The position numbers and the translations under genes are program-made. From Mesostigma viride (lineage: Eukaryota > Streptophyta > Mesostigmatophyceae > Mesostigmatales > Mesostigmataceae): DNA of 64,000 bases. This document shows positions 22,428 to 31,783 of this stretch, piece by piece. Location of the stretch: the NCBI GenBank assembly GCA_009746045.1, contig RPFO01001642.1, forward strand, positions 331,001 through 395,000, read 5' to 3'. Under the pieces are notes generated by a model. It saw only the letters and a list, made by a program, of their open reading frames with translations, had not been told where the DNA came from and did not search any database. Every line of letters begins with the position of its first letter. The first letter of the stretch is position 1.

Positions 22428-22805
22428 CGGGGTTCTCTGAACATAGTTTCTTTATAGTGATACGGAAGGGGAGCCGCTGATGCTAGGTGAAATAGAGCTG
22501 GGTGATGTGATCGTAATAAGGTTGATTAGGCTTCTAGTGTACGAGTATTACGGAAGATATGGCCTAATTGTTGCGGCCCATACCTTGACGGTGTGCTGAG
22601 TACCTTGACGACGGATTTTTGCGTCTAGGTTCTCCTAGCAGATCTGTGATTGCGGACGGGTTTGCAACAGGCAATATCTGAAGTAAAACTTGACGGCTAA
22701 AACTGTTTAGAGGCCGTTGCCGGATCTGGCCGTTGGTAGAGAGCCGTTGGCCTTGAAACACGATAAAAGCTTGCTCACCTAGCTCATGGCGGTCTCTTTT
22801 GTTTT
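22428..22805 (+). repeat. Split direct repeat A1
   Basis: Begins CGGGGTTCTCTGAAC and ends GGTCTCTTTTGTTTT. Matched base for base by 27271-27648. A 65-codon minus-strand frame inside it is duplicated in A2 and is not supported as a gene. Confidence 0.95.
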
Positions 22806-22876
22806 AACGAAGGCGGCGACAGGGGTCAGGGGCAGCGTAGCTGACGCCCAGAATTCCTTTCTGCAAAGCGGCTGGG

Positions 22877-23935
22877 ATGCCGAAGCCCGGGCGGAAGCCA
22901 GGTTCGACAGGTGCTGGGAAGCAATTACCGAAAGCTAATCCCGAGGTGCCGACAGCTACTAAACAGACGGGAAAGGGCCGACTAGGCTGGCCGACGCAGA
23001 AGAAAAGGCTCCATCAGGAGCTCTCCACTTGCTCGGGCCTGCCTGAAGTGTGCGCTGCCTTTGAGGCGGTCCTCGGGACCGACTGGGTAACTACTGTCAG
23101 CCGGTGGTCTGCGGCCCAGCTGGAGTCCGTCGTTGGACTGCTGGTCGACCACGTGGACGGGCCTGAAATTCTGGCAGCAGCGGACCCAAACGAAGCGCTA
23201 GTGGCAGCCCTCCAAAGCGCCCGGGACTTGGCGGACTCGGACGAAGAGGAGATGCAGCCACCACGCCGGCCCACGAAAGGGGCGAAAAAGGGGACGAAAA
23301 AAGTCGGAAGCCCAGCCCCGAGCAAGGGAAAGGCCGCGGGGGATGTGAGGGAGCAGCTCTTGGAGCTGGCGGCTATTATTGGCAAGCAGGGGCAGGCGGG
23401 CAAAGAAGAGGAGGAGGAGGAGGAGTCCGAGGAAGAGGATTTCCTGACGAAATTGAAGGATGCGCTGGCCGGGGCAGATGGGGCTTCCAGGAAGCCGAAA
23501 AAGACCAAAGGGGTGACGCTGCCCACTCGAGCACAAGTGGTGAATTGGAGGGTGCAAGAGAGAGTGCTCCCCGAGGTGCTCGAGGATGCCAACGACAATG
23601 GAGGGGGGATAAAGAGTTGGATCATGGCTACTCGCCAAGGGGGGTGGAGGAACCAGGAAAGCAGGAAGGTGGTCATGAACATCGCCCTGGCCATGGACAC
23701 ACTCTTCAAGGAGTTGGGGCCGGCAGCCGGGGAGTTGGCTGGGGTAGAGTATCTCATGAGGGTGGTGGCAGCCATGCTCCTAGTGGAGAGCCAGGGGTCA
23801 GGAGGGTGGAAGGTGGCTGGCCACCTCCTTGCTCTCAAGGAAGATGCCTCCTTGGTGAGCAACCCGGCCATGAAGATGGCCCTGCAAAGCGCCACGATGA
23901 TGGAGAAGCTGGGCAAGGCCCAGCAAACCAAGTAA
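22877..23935 (+). CDS. ORF1, Gag-like protein of the TOC/PAT-like element
   Basis: 352 codons from ATG 22877 to TAA. The N-terminal 50 residues are basic (MPKPGRKPGSTGAGKQLPK). The middle alternates Lys/Pro-rich and acidic stretches, with an EEEEEEESEEED tract at about residues 177-190. The C-terminal third is predicted helical and hydrophobic (GVEYLMRVVAAMLLVESQGS). No zinc knuckle is present. Position and charge pattern suit the first, Gag-like ORF of tyrosine-recombinase retrotransposons, which would package the RNA. It ends 47 bp before the ORF2 start and overlaps the longer, ATG-initiated version of that frame. Family assignment rests on position, not on a motif. Confidence 0.75.
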   Translation: MPKPGRKPGSTGAGKQLPKANPEVPTATKQTGKGRLGWPTQKKRLHQELSTCSGLPEVCAAFEAVLGTDWVTTVSRWSAAQLESVVGLLVDHVDGPEILAAADPNEALVAALQSARDLADSDEEEMQPPRRPTKGAKKGTKKVGSPAPSKGKAAGDVREQLLELAAIIGKQGQAGKEEEEEEESEEEDFLTKLKDALAGADGASRKPKKTKGVTLPTRAQVVNWRVQERVLPEVLEDANDNGGGIKSWIMATRQGGWRNQESRKVVMNIALAMDTLFKELGPAAGELAGVEYLMRVVAAMLLVESQGSGGWKVAGHLLALKEDASLVSNPAMKMALQSATMMEKLGKAQQTK

Positions 23936-23982
23936 ACACCGAAAGGGTAAACCGCTCCCCCTTCCCACTGCCTCTTCCTACA

Positions 23983-26526
23983 ATGCCTCTAAGCACTACG
24001 TGGGGGAGAGTGAGGTCAGCACGCAGACGCCAGCGTGCAACTCGCCGCCGCCGGACCTTCACTCTACAACACAAGGTGATTACGTGGTTGAATTGGCTAT
24101 GGCACGGGGGGGCAGACCCTCCGCCTAAATCTGGAGGCGCGTGCTCCAGAGGAACGGCGGAGGCCCTGAAAAGGGTCAAGAAGCACTGCGAGTGGTACAG
24201 TCGCCGCGTAACCGGCGTTGCGACAGGCCCCGCAGAAGGAAGTGATCTAATCTATGGGAAATGTAATAAGTATGAACAACTTGTGGCGGAGCGGGTGAGT
24301 CTGCCGAAGCGCGAGGTGGCAGGAAAGGCGAAGCTGCTGGATTTGCTGGCGCTACGACCTAGTTGGCGAGAGGTGTACGCGAGCGAAGCCAACTGCATCA
24401 AGCCGGAGGTGGCTGCCAGTGCGAGGTATTGGAATGTACCTGCCCCCAGCCGAGGGTGCACCATGGCGGAGTGGGGCAAGTTGATGGGGAGGGCAGCGGA
24501 CGTGGGGATGGTGGAGTTCCGAGAGACGCGGCCAAAGTGGGTAGACGGATGTTTTGGGGTGGCCAAAGGAGTGGGGGAGTTAAGGCTCATTGTGAATAAG
24601 AAGTTGGGGAACGCACTGTGGGTGGACCCCCCTAAGACGGTGTTACCCCACCTGGGCATATACTCGGAGGTCTATATCAAGGGTCGGTGCTACACGGCCA
24701 AGAGCGATCTGGTCTCGTATTACTATACCATCCAAGTGCCGGAGTGGTGGTGGGATTATCAAGGGCTACCTGATGTGTGGTCCACCGATGTCGGGCTGCC
24801 GGGGCGGCGGAGGAGGGTGTGGCCAGTGCTGAAAGTGCTGGCCATGGGGCACTCCCACGCTGTAGCGCTAGGGGAAGCCATCCATGAGATGGTCCTCTAT
24901 GCCACGGGCGCTTTGGATCCTAGACGGCAGGTGAACCGCCTCACAAGTGTAGGGGAGCTGACCGTGCTTCGGAATGCATGGGGTAACCCAACCGCCCTAG
25001 CCATCGAGTACAAGGAGGAGAGCACGAGGGAGATGCAAATCGACCTTGAGGACCCCCCTGCCCCTATGGTATCCATCACTATTGATGACCTGGTGGTCAG
25101 CAATGGGCGCACGTGCGAGGCGGTGAATCGCTTAATCGCGAGTGCTATTGAAGACGGGTACGCGCCTAACAACCTTGTGCCCTCCAAGGACAAGACGATC
25201 ATGGCTAGCCCGGAGGGGGAGGACGAGCTAGAAGCTCTGGGTGTTGTTCACCGGCGGGATGGGGTGTTGGAGCCGACAGCTAAGCAGCTCACCCTTGTGG
25301 TTGCGCACACTCGTGTACTCCTCGAGAGGGGACGCGCTACCGCTGAGGCGCTGGCGGCCGTCGTGGGCCGGTGGGTGTGGCTGCAGATGCTCAGCCGCAC
25401 TTGCTTGTCCATATGGCAGCAGAGTTTTAAGTTCATCAACCTCAAGGGGTGGGGCCAGCGAACGCGACCTTTGTGGCAAGGTGTGCGCGATGAGCTCGAG
25501 TGTGCCATGGCGTTGGCCCCCATGCTCCGTGTGGACCGGGGGGCTGCCCTGGCTCCGGTGGTGGTGGCCTCGGATGCGTCTAGTTTTGGGCAGGGGGTTG
25601 TCTACGCTGAGATGGCCCCAGCTGAGGTGACGGAATTAGCTCGGGCCCGGGAGGTGCGGGGTTACCCAACCCTCCTCACCCCAGGTGAGGCCATGTATGC
25701 CGGGCCTAGACCCTTGACCAAGGCCGCGGAAAAAGCCATCATCCACGGGCGATGGCGCGTCGGGATCAAGAGTCGCTGGCGCGATTCGACCATGCACATC
25801 AACGAGAAGGAAGTGCGGGCCGCTGTGAAGGGGGTGGAGCGCTCGGCCCGGAACCTCGGAACATGGGGTAAGCGGGTGGTGAGGTTAGTGGACTCCACTG
25901 CCGCTTTGGGCTGCTTGGCTAAAGGGCGTTCCTCTTCTTACCGGTTAAACAAGCAATGCCGCCGGTTGTGCGCTCTTACGTTGGTCACCGGCAGCCGCTC
26001 ACAATGGGTCTGGACGCCAAGTGAGCTTCAGCCTGCGGATGGGCCTTCGCGGGGGCTTTCCATGGCTGCCTCGGTGGCCGGGTGGGTCCGCGATTTGACT
26101 CGCGAGGGTGTTCATCCCAATCCCGGGCCTCGGCTTGGCGCTAGCTACTTGACCCTTCTTGAGGGCAAGGTGAAGCCGGCTACTTTGATGGTTTACCATC
26201 GGGGTCTTAGGTCCTTTTTCGCATGGTGGGCGAGCCGGCGGGGTCGGGTTGGCAGCTTGTTGCGCGGCTTGACGATAGAGGAATACTATTGCGAGTATGT
26301 CGCTTGGGCGCACTCACGGTGTTACAGCCGCCAGTTGTGTGTCAATGCGCTTATGGGCCTGAATTTGTACTTCCCCCGGGAGGTGCGGGATTGGGCCTTG
26401 GCACGAAGTGTTTTGGCTGGCTGGCGCACGTTGGCACCCCCTCGTGCCCCCCCCCCATTCCATGGGAGGCTGCGTTTGCGCTTGCTTGTACTATGGTGCT
26501 CCAGCGGCAGCCTCGTGCGGCTATGA
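23983..26526 (+). CDS. ORF2, reverse transcriptase and RNase H, with start of the recombinase
   Basis: Frame open from 23545, but the part before 23983 overlaps ORF1; ATG 23983 (MPLSTTWGRVRSARRR) is the better start, giving 847 codons. RT: palm motif A AKSDLVSYYYTI (about residue 240) and motif C SITIDDLVVSN (about 366), giving the two catalytic aspartates. RNase H: VVASDASSFGQGV (about 528), HINEKEV (about 606), LVDSTAALG (about 635) and WTPSELQPADGPSRG (about 677), typical of DIRS-order elements. After about residue 700 the frame enters the helical N-terminal domain of a tyrosine recombinase (EEYYCEYVAWAHSRCYSR). It leaves the recombinase frame at a run of 10 C at 26447-26456 and stops at 26526. 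Confidence 0.9.
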   Translation: MPLSTTWGRVRSARRRQRATRRRRTFTLQHKVITWLNWLWHGGADPPPKSGGACSRGTAEALKRVKKHCEWYSRRVTGVATGPAEGSDLIYGKCNKYEQLVAERVSLPKREVAGKAKLLDLLALRPSWREVYASEANCIKPEVAASARYWNVPAPSRGCTMAEWGKLMGRAADVGMVEFRETRPKWVDGCFGVAKGVGELRLIVNKKLGNALWVDPPKTVLPHLGIYSEVYIKGRCYTAKSDLVSYYYTIQVPEWWWDYQGLPDVWSTDVGLPGRRRRVWPVLKVLAMGHSHAVALGEAIHEMVLYATGALDPRRQVNRLTSVGELTVLRNAWGNPTALAIEYKEESTREMQIDLEDPPAPMVSITIDDLVVSNGRTCEAVNRLIASAIEDGYAPNNLVPSKDKTIMASPEGEDELEALGVVHRRDGVLEPTAKQLTLVVAHTRVLLERGRATAEALAAVVGRWVWLQMLSRTCLSIWQQSFKFINLKGWGQRTRPLWQGVRDELECAMALAPMLRVDRGAALAPVVVASDASSFGQGVVYAEMAPAEVTELARAREVRGYPTLLTPGEAMYAGPRPLTKAAEKAIIHGRWRVGIKSRWRDSTMHINEKEVRAAVKGVERSARNLGTWGKRVVRLVDSTAALGCLAKGRSSSYRLNKQCRRLCALTLVTGSRSQWVWTPSELQPADGPSRGLSMAASVAGWVRDLTREGVHPNPGPRLGASYLTLLEGKVKPATLMVYHRGLRSFFAWWASRRGRVGSLLRGLTIEEYYCEYVAWAHSRCYSRQLCVNALMGLNLYFPREVRDWALARSVLAGWRTLAPPRAPPPFHGRLRLRLLVLWCSSGSLVRL

Positions 26527-27059
26527 TGGTCATCGTTATTTTCCAACAATACCTGCGGGTATCGGAGGCGCTCAACCTGTTGGTCGGCCATGTGCGCTTG
26601 CAGCCTGATGTTCGGTTGCGGGGTTCGCAGCGGGGCGCCTTGTTGTTGATGTCAGCTAAGACGGCTAAGGGGGAGGTGCAGTCTGTGGTGATCGAGGATG
26701 TCATGACTGAGACCCTCTTGCGGGCTTGTATGCGTGGCAAGGCGGCCTGGGAGCGGGTGTTCCCTTACGATTATGCCCAGTTCAGCCGGGTTTGGCATCA
26801 GGCCACGCAAGCTTTGGGGGTCGACACGGTGTTTACCATTCACGGGCTGCGGCATGGGGGGGCTACCTATGATTTTTTGCGGCAGCGCAGCATGGCTGAT
26901 ATTCAGCATCGGGGTCGCTGGCGCAGCAGCAAAACTGTCGCCCACTATGTGGGATTGCACCGGAGCTTGGCCCTCACCCTTCCTGACGCCCTGGTTCGGG
27001 CTATCGCCGCCTGCCCCCCGCGCATTTGGCGGAGCGTCTTTTCTCTGCCTTCCTCTTAA
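26447..27059 (+). CDS. Tyrosine recombinase catalytic part, -1 frame relative to ORF2
   Basis: This frame is open from 26223, but recombinase homology starts right after the C run at 26447-26456 (WEAAFALACTMVLQRQ). The catalytic set is complete: Arg in QYLRVSEALNLLVGHV, the His-X-X-Arg box HGLRHGGATYDF, His/Trp region QHRGRWRSSKTV, and nucleophile Tyr in VAHYVG. The enzyme would join circular cDNA to the genome. The N-terminal half of the domain is in ORF2, so making a whole enzyme needs a -1 shift in this region, by ribosomal slippage or because one C is missing from the assembly. Stop at 27059; B1 begins 77 bp later. Confidence 0.88.
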
Positions 27060-27130
27060 GTTCCCTTCATTCTTGTCTTATGCGTCCACCGGTTTTTGTT
27101 TTGCCCCTGGCTTGGGTCGCCAGGGAGGGA

Positions 27131-27135
27131 TGTAA
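27131..27135 (+). promoter_or_regulatory. TGTAA, possible polyadenylation signal
   Basis: TGTAA follows the recombinase stop by 71 bp and abuts B1. An AATAAA lies further downstream in B1. Confidence 0.3.
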
Positions 27136-27270
27136 GGGTAAGGCTAGCCTTTTTGGACATAAAGTGTTCCCATGGGTAAGGATGGCCAGTTGAGGGCCAC
27201 TTCCCGATGTGCTCTACTTATTGTTTTAATAAAGAGTCTGGTTACCCTGGAGTTCCACGGTTAATAGAAT
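27136..27270 (+). repeat. Split direct repeat B1
   Basis: Begins GGGTAAGGCTAGCC and ends GGTTAATAGAAT, directly abutting A2. It contains AATAAA, and a TGTAA lies just before it at 27131. Confidence 0.95.
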
Positions 27271-27648
27271 CGGGGTTCTCTGAACATAGTTTCTTTATAG
27301 TGATACGGAAGGGGAGCCGCTGATGCTAGGTGAAATAGAGCTGGGTGATGTGATCGTAATAAGGTTGATTAGGCTTCTAGTGTACGAGTATTACGGAAGA
27401 TATGGCCTAATTGTTGCGGCCCATACCTTGACGGTGTGCTGAGTACCTTGACGACGGATTTTTGCGTCTAGGTTCTCCTAGCAGATCTGTGATTGCGGAC
27501 GGGTTTGCAACAGGCAATATCTGAAGTAAAACTTGACGGCTAAAACTGTTTAGAGGCCGTTGCCGGATCTGGCCGTTGGTAGAGAGCCGTTGGCCTTGAA
27601 ACACGATAAAAGCTTGCTCACCTAGCTCATGGCGGTCTCTTTTGTTTT
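27271..27648 (+). repeat. Split direct repeat A2
   Basis: Second copy of the 378-bp A repeat, beginning immediately after B1. The B1/A2 junction reproduces the end-to-end junction expected in the circular DNA intermediate. Confidence 0.95.
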
Positions 27649-27681
27649 CCCACCCGCCCTCCCTGTGTGTTGCCTGTTTGG

Positions 27682-27816
27682 GGGTAAGGCTAGCCTTTTT
27701 GGACATAAAGTGTTCCCATGGGTAAGGATGGCCAGTTGAGGGCCACTTCCCGATGTGCTCTACTTATTGTTTTAATAAAGAGTCTGGTTACCCTGGAGTT
27801 CCACGGTTAATAGAAT
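27682..27816 (+). repeat. Split direct repeat B2 and right end of element
   Basis: Second copy of the 135-bp B repeat, separated from A2 by 33 bp of unique sequence. It ends AGAAT next to host GGGTAC. Confidence 0.95.
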
Positions 27817-28100
27817 GGGTACTTTTTTGAGCAAAAAAAAATAAATCAAATCATTAACACATCAGATTGGGTCATCCATACATTTTAAATTCCACTGAGT
27901 GGGGGGAAACACAACCCCAAAGTTTGAGCTCATTCTGACAAGCGTAGCTCAAGTTATTGATTTTCCTGTGATGCCACCTGGGTAGACGCTAAAAGAGAAT
28001 TGAGCTAGTGCTGAGCCAAAATGACATCTGTTTTGCTACCCTAGACACCCAAAAACATGCCCACTTTGATCACGGAGTGTGAAAGGGATGTCCGGAGCGT
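27817..28100. repeat. AT-rich dispersed repeat R3, right part
   Basis: Continuation of 22170-22427 after the TOC/PAT-like insertion. It shares AAAGTTTGAGCTCATTCTGA with the region near 47128. No coding potential. Confidence 0.65.
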
Positions 28101-28639
28101 CATACGCCCCACCCCTCCATCGTCACAGCCAGCCTTGTGAGTCTACCCTTAACAACAAGGCTGGTAGGACGACAGGCCTGAGCAGCATATGTCATGCCTA
28201 TCTCAGGCTAATAATGTGTGATTTTGTGCCAACAACCAAGTTGTTCCACCCAACAACACATTAAAAACCCTCTTCCAAAATGCCCAACAAGCCGGACATG
28301 TGGAGGACCACACACGCAGTATATAAAGAGAAAATAAGCTGACTTTTTATCCAGCCAACCTGTGGCTAGCTGCTCTGGTTAGCATGACAAAGGCTATCAT
28401 TTACTCAGTGGGAAAGGTGAAGAGACCATTGGAACAACCTACCTGACGCATGTGCCACCAAAGCATTGTGTCACGCAAAATGCACACTGCCTCCTTTCTA
28501 ACAAGCACGAGCCACTTTCTTTAGGAGACAGGTGCCAGCTCGTCAGTGTCTGGGGAAAATGATGCCGCTGCTTAGGAAGACCGCGTGAATTTCCTCGAAC
28601 ACAACTGTCTATAAAGCAAAAGAAATTTCAGAGAAGCAT
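28100..28639. other. No supported gene
   Basis: Non-repetitive as far as I can see, with no open frame above 61 codons and no recognisable site. Confidence 0.4.
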
Positions 28640-29065
28640 GGAAATAAAAGCATTACACCTTCCCGACAGGGTGTGGGCCACGCGCTGCAGCAAGCCAGCC
28701 ACGTCACAGACGAACTTGCTAAAAAACATCCAGGAATCCAGCGATGCAGCGCCAGGACCCGCAACTTCCTGGAGCCCTGCATCTGGCCGGAAAGAAGGCA
28801 AAAAGCTTACGCTCAACGAGCTAAGAAAGCAGGAAAGCGCTATCTTAGGACGTTTAATACAACTAGAACGTACCATAACGGGCATTTATTCGTGCCCAGG
28901 CGCACAAGAAAGGCCACCCTTTCATGGAGAGGTCGGGCGCGCATCGCGCAGGCCTAATGTTATCTTACCGCAAAATGACGGGAAAGGTAAAGATAGCAGC
29001 GGGAATTTTTACGGCTTTAGAAACATCATTAAACTAGCTTCCATTAGGACCATCAAAACTGGCAA
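28640..29065. repeat. Dispersed repeat R4, left part (interrupted by hAT-like copy 1)
   Basis: The stretch 28855-28990 is diverged but clearly related to 29930-30070 inside the hAT-like element: both have AACGTACCA, a CCCAGGCGC(A/G)CAAGAAA block and ATCGCGCAGGCCT. A 164-codon plus frame (28638-29132) covers it, with KKLTLNELRKQESAILGRLI as a possible helix, and runs into the hAT-like terminus. It may be a decayed gene of an older element. No family recognised. Confidence 0.55.
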
Positions 29066-30675
29066 CAGAGTGCAATCGTACGTTATACGCGTTATACGGT
29101 CACGGTGGAGTATAATGTATAATACGGTATAATACGGTATAATACGGTATTATACGTTTTCGTACGGACACACTCAGAATACTCTGATTTTACACATTTT
29201 AAGACACCCACCATCAATCCACATGTTTTTAACACTGTTTTGGACATAATCCAAGGTTGCCCTACCCTCGGCTATACTCTATACGGTGGATATTGTGGAC
29301 ACGATCGATATATTGCATGTAATACTGAGAGTGTAAACGTGCGCATGCATAATTGTGTGTATGTGTATAACTGTATATATGTGGCTTTATATTGGTTATG
29401 TTTACTTGGGTGCCTTCACTTTGATGCAAGTAATTATATATGGTAAAAAGGCCAGCAATAACTAGGGGACCGTGCAGTGGGCCAGCAAGGGGCCAACATG
29501 TTAAACATGGCTAAACAGGTGGGGATGTGATAATAAGTAACTCACATATTCTCACCTTCCATACAACAACCTTGTTTTCCAGCAGGCTGAAGAGCATGAC
29601 AGGCGTCTATGAGCTCGCCAGCTCCTTGCAACGGTGATGCCGCTCCCAGGCAGCTAGGGTCCTTGACTACGCAATATAGAATGTCTACCGTGTGAAAACC
29701 TCCATACAGGAAGCGTAGCAAAGCCAGATAACTGCCCGATCAATTCTGGGTAGCTTTAGGAAGCATGGCATACGTAGCGTAAGGAAAACCATTGAAAGCT
29801 GCGGAAAATCTGATAGCACAACTGCAACAAGTGGAGAACAAAATAGCAAGAAAAACCCAGAAACGGCGCAAAAAGTTTCATGCCAGGTTCATTAAGAGCG
29901 CAAACAGACTGGGCGGTGACATGCGGCAAATCAACGTACCACGGCCGGCATTATTTCCTACCCAGGCGCGCAAGAAAAGCCAGCCAGCCATGGATGGATT
30001 AACCGCGGATCGCGCAGGCCTGAACGAAATCATTTTAGAAATGACAGGAAATGGCCGCAGATCGAAGATGCTTAGGTTATTTTCATGGTGTCCGTTACTA
30101 AACGGCTCTTGCTGCATCAAAATAACCCACGAATATCGAGTTCTACCGTCGCAGGCACACATGCTAGATTATTCATCGCGGCCAAATTGTTGGATGAGAC
30201 CCCCGTGCAAATCTGTACCAACAAAGGCAGCGAATTTGCAAATAGTGCAGATCTTGCTATGAAACATCATAATAGAACATCACTTTTAACCATCGGCTTA
30301 ATTTTTTCGCCTGTCGCCCGCCGGATTAGCCATATTTTAACGGAACGCACGTCGCCATGGCCACCTCCGCGGTGCGCGCACTGTGCACCACAATTTCAAA
30401 ATAAGATCGCGTCGAATTGTGAAAGTTCAGACGGGTCAGTACTTATAGTAGAGATACGAAATCTGTGGCTTCAAATCGTTGCCCTGTCGTTCTGGCATCC
30501 TAGCCGCGCAAAACGTAAAAAAAACGCGGAAAACACGGCATCATACGGTATAATACGGTATTATACGTCATTATACGCTAAAACGTATTATAACGTATGA
30601 ATCATACGCTCAAAGCCAGCGTATTACGTATTATACCGTATTATACCGTATTATACGGCGTATGATTGCACTCTG
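29066..30675. mobile_element. hAT-like non-autonomous element, copy 1 (1610 bp)
   Basis: Termini CAGAGTGCAATC and GATTGCACTCTG are inverted repeats, and ACTGGCAA flanks both ends (29058-29065 and 30676-30683), an 8-bp target duplication. Eight-base duplications and CAGNG-type ends define the hAT superfamily. Subterminal regions hold many copies of TATAATACGG in opposite orientation at the two ends (29115-29155 and 30545-30660), so the element can fold back. The longest frame is 156 codons (29792-30262, Lys/Arg-rich start), far below a hAT transposase of roughly 600 residues or more, so it must move in trans. Confidence 0.9.
29792..30262 (+). CDS. Hypothetical basic protein inside hAT-like copy 1
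   Basis: 156 codons, beginning with a coiled-coil-like stretch (KAAENLIAQLQQVENKIARK) followed by a Lys/Arg cluster. The same protein is encoded without change in the opposite-strand copy at 43367-43837. Identity between two recent copies does not show selection. The region is related to older repeats at 28.9 and 47.9 kb, so it may be a captured or decayed fragment. No function can be assigned. Confidence 0.25.
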   Translation: MKAAENLIAQLQQVENKIARKTQKRRKKFHARFIKSANRLGGDMRQINVPRPALFPTQARKKSQPAMDGLTADRAGLNEIILEMTGNGRRSKMLRLFSWCPLLNGSCCIKITHEYRVLPSQAHMLDYSSRPNCWMRPPCKSVPTKAANLQIVQILL

Positions 30676-30960
30676 ACTGGCAACAATCGACAATCACACC
30701 TGCAGGCATCAATTATACTTTATTCATCCCGACAGAAATTCAGGCCGGACCCCCCCTGCCGATGGTAAAGAAAAAGAGCCCGCGACATTATAGATCGCAA
30801 CTATCCCACCATAAATTAGAATCAGTAACTAATTTTCTCCAAGAATCGAGCATTTTTTCTGCTTTCCGCGAGCCAGATTTGTCACGTTTCGTCTAAAAGC
30901 AGTCGCCATGGCCACTTCCGCAAGGGGTGCGCGCACCGTGCACCCACTTTTCACGGTACG
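30676..30960. repeat. Dispersed repeat R4, right part
   Basis: Continuation of 28640-29065 after hAT-like copy 1. GTCGCCATGGCCACTTCCGC near 30903 and the following GTGCGCGCACCGTGCACC match a stretch near 30348 inside the hAT-like element. Confidence 0.5.
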
Positions 30961-31106
30961 GAGGGTACCGCGGAATTTTTTTGGCGCGGAAAATATTCGC
31001 CGCGCCGAGTCCCCTTAAATAAAGCTTACAGGAAGGATGACGTTAATTAATCGATTGATCAATAAGCACGTGACTGTGTCCCATGGGTGCCAATACAGAG
31101 TAACAC

Positions 31107-31225
31107 CTGCAGGTTGTAGCCCAGACTGTATCTAAAACCCATAGATGCCCCTTTCTCAGGGCTATGTGTTACATATGCTCCCCACGGAGCTTTGTTCTTA
31201 ATTAATTAATTAATTAATTAATACA
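31107..31225. repeat. Inverted arm of repeat R2 (left)
   Basis: Complement of 32305-32412 with scattered mismatches: AACCCATAGATGCCCC, CAGGGCTATGTGTTACATAT, GCTCCCCACGGAGCT, then (TTAA)n. The two arms enclose about 1.1 kb. Confidence 0.75.
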
Positions 31226-31783
31226 GAGTAAAGGAAGGTTGGGGATAATCAAATTGCGTCGGGGGATGTACGTGGCGGCCTTCTGTGCACGCACCCACGG
31301 TCCCACGCACGGCGTGACACGCTTTTCATGTATGTGCACAATATACAATCTGGAGTGTTGTTATGCAGGCGATTGCATACGTGCATGTGCACGCGCATCC
31401 ATTGATTCGACATCTTGCTCGCCGACGAGCCATGAGCCACGAGCCACGAGGTAGCGCCATGGCTGACGGCGGAGCTCAGAACTTTTGCGTCTGAGCCCCA
31501 AATTCCGTCAGATCACTTGCAACCGATGCATCTTTTCTAGGCGCATCTGCTACTATCAACGGTTACAGCTGTAACACAGTATTGTGACCAGCCTGCAGCT
31601 ATTACGCGAACTGCTATAATTCTCCGAAGCTATAACGCAAAAAATTATCACGAGCAAACGCTCCTCTACGCAACGCAGCCTGGCGACTGCGCTCAGCCCT
31701 GAAAATACGTCTGCAGCCCCGGCTGCGGCTTTGCCCTCCGGCCCGGAAGGCAGCGGCGACGTACACTAGGACTTCGTGCACTG
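31226..31783. other. No supported gene
   Basis: Lies between the R2 inverted arms. Short frames on both strands only. Confidence 0.4.

Larger units (their letters stand above)
22428..27816 (+). mobile_element. TOC/PAT-like tyrosine-recombinase retrotransposon, complete
   Basis: 5389 bp with split direct repeats in the order A1 (22428-22805), coding region, B1 (27136-27270), A2 (27271-27648), B2 (27682-27816). A1 and A2 are 378 bp each and B1 and B2 are 135 bp each; I see no difference within either pair. The coding region gives a Gag-like ORF1, an RT plus RNase H ORF2 and a tyrosine recombinase. This layout is diagnostic of DIRS-order elements of the PAT/TOC or Ngaro type, which integrate through a circular intermediate without target duplication. 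No integrase, protease or methyltransferase is visible. The repeat identity implies a recent insertion. Confidence 0.93.

Noticed and set aside
22564..22761. 65-codon minus frame in A1, repeated at 27407-27706
   Set aside because: Duplicated only because A1 and A2 are repeats; no domain.
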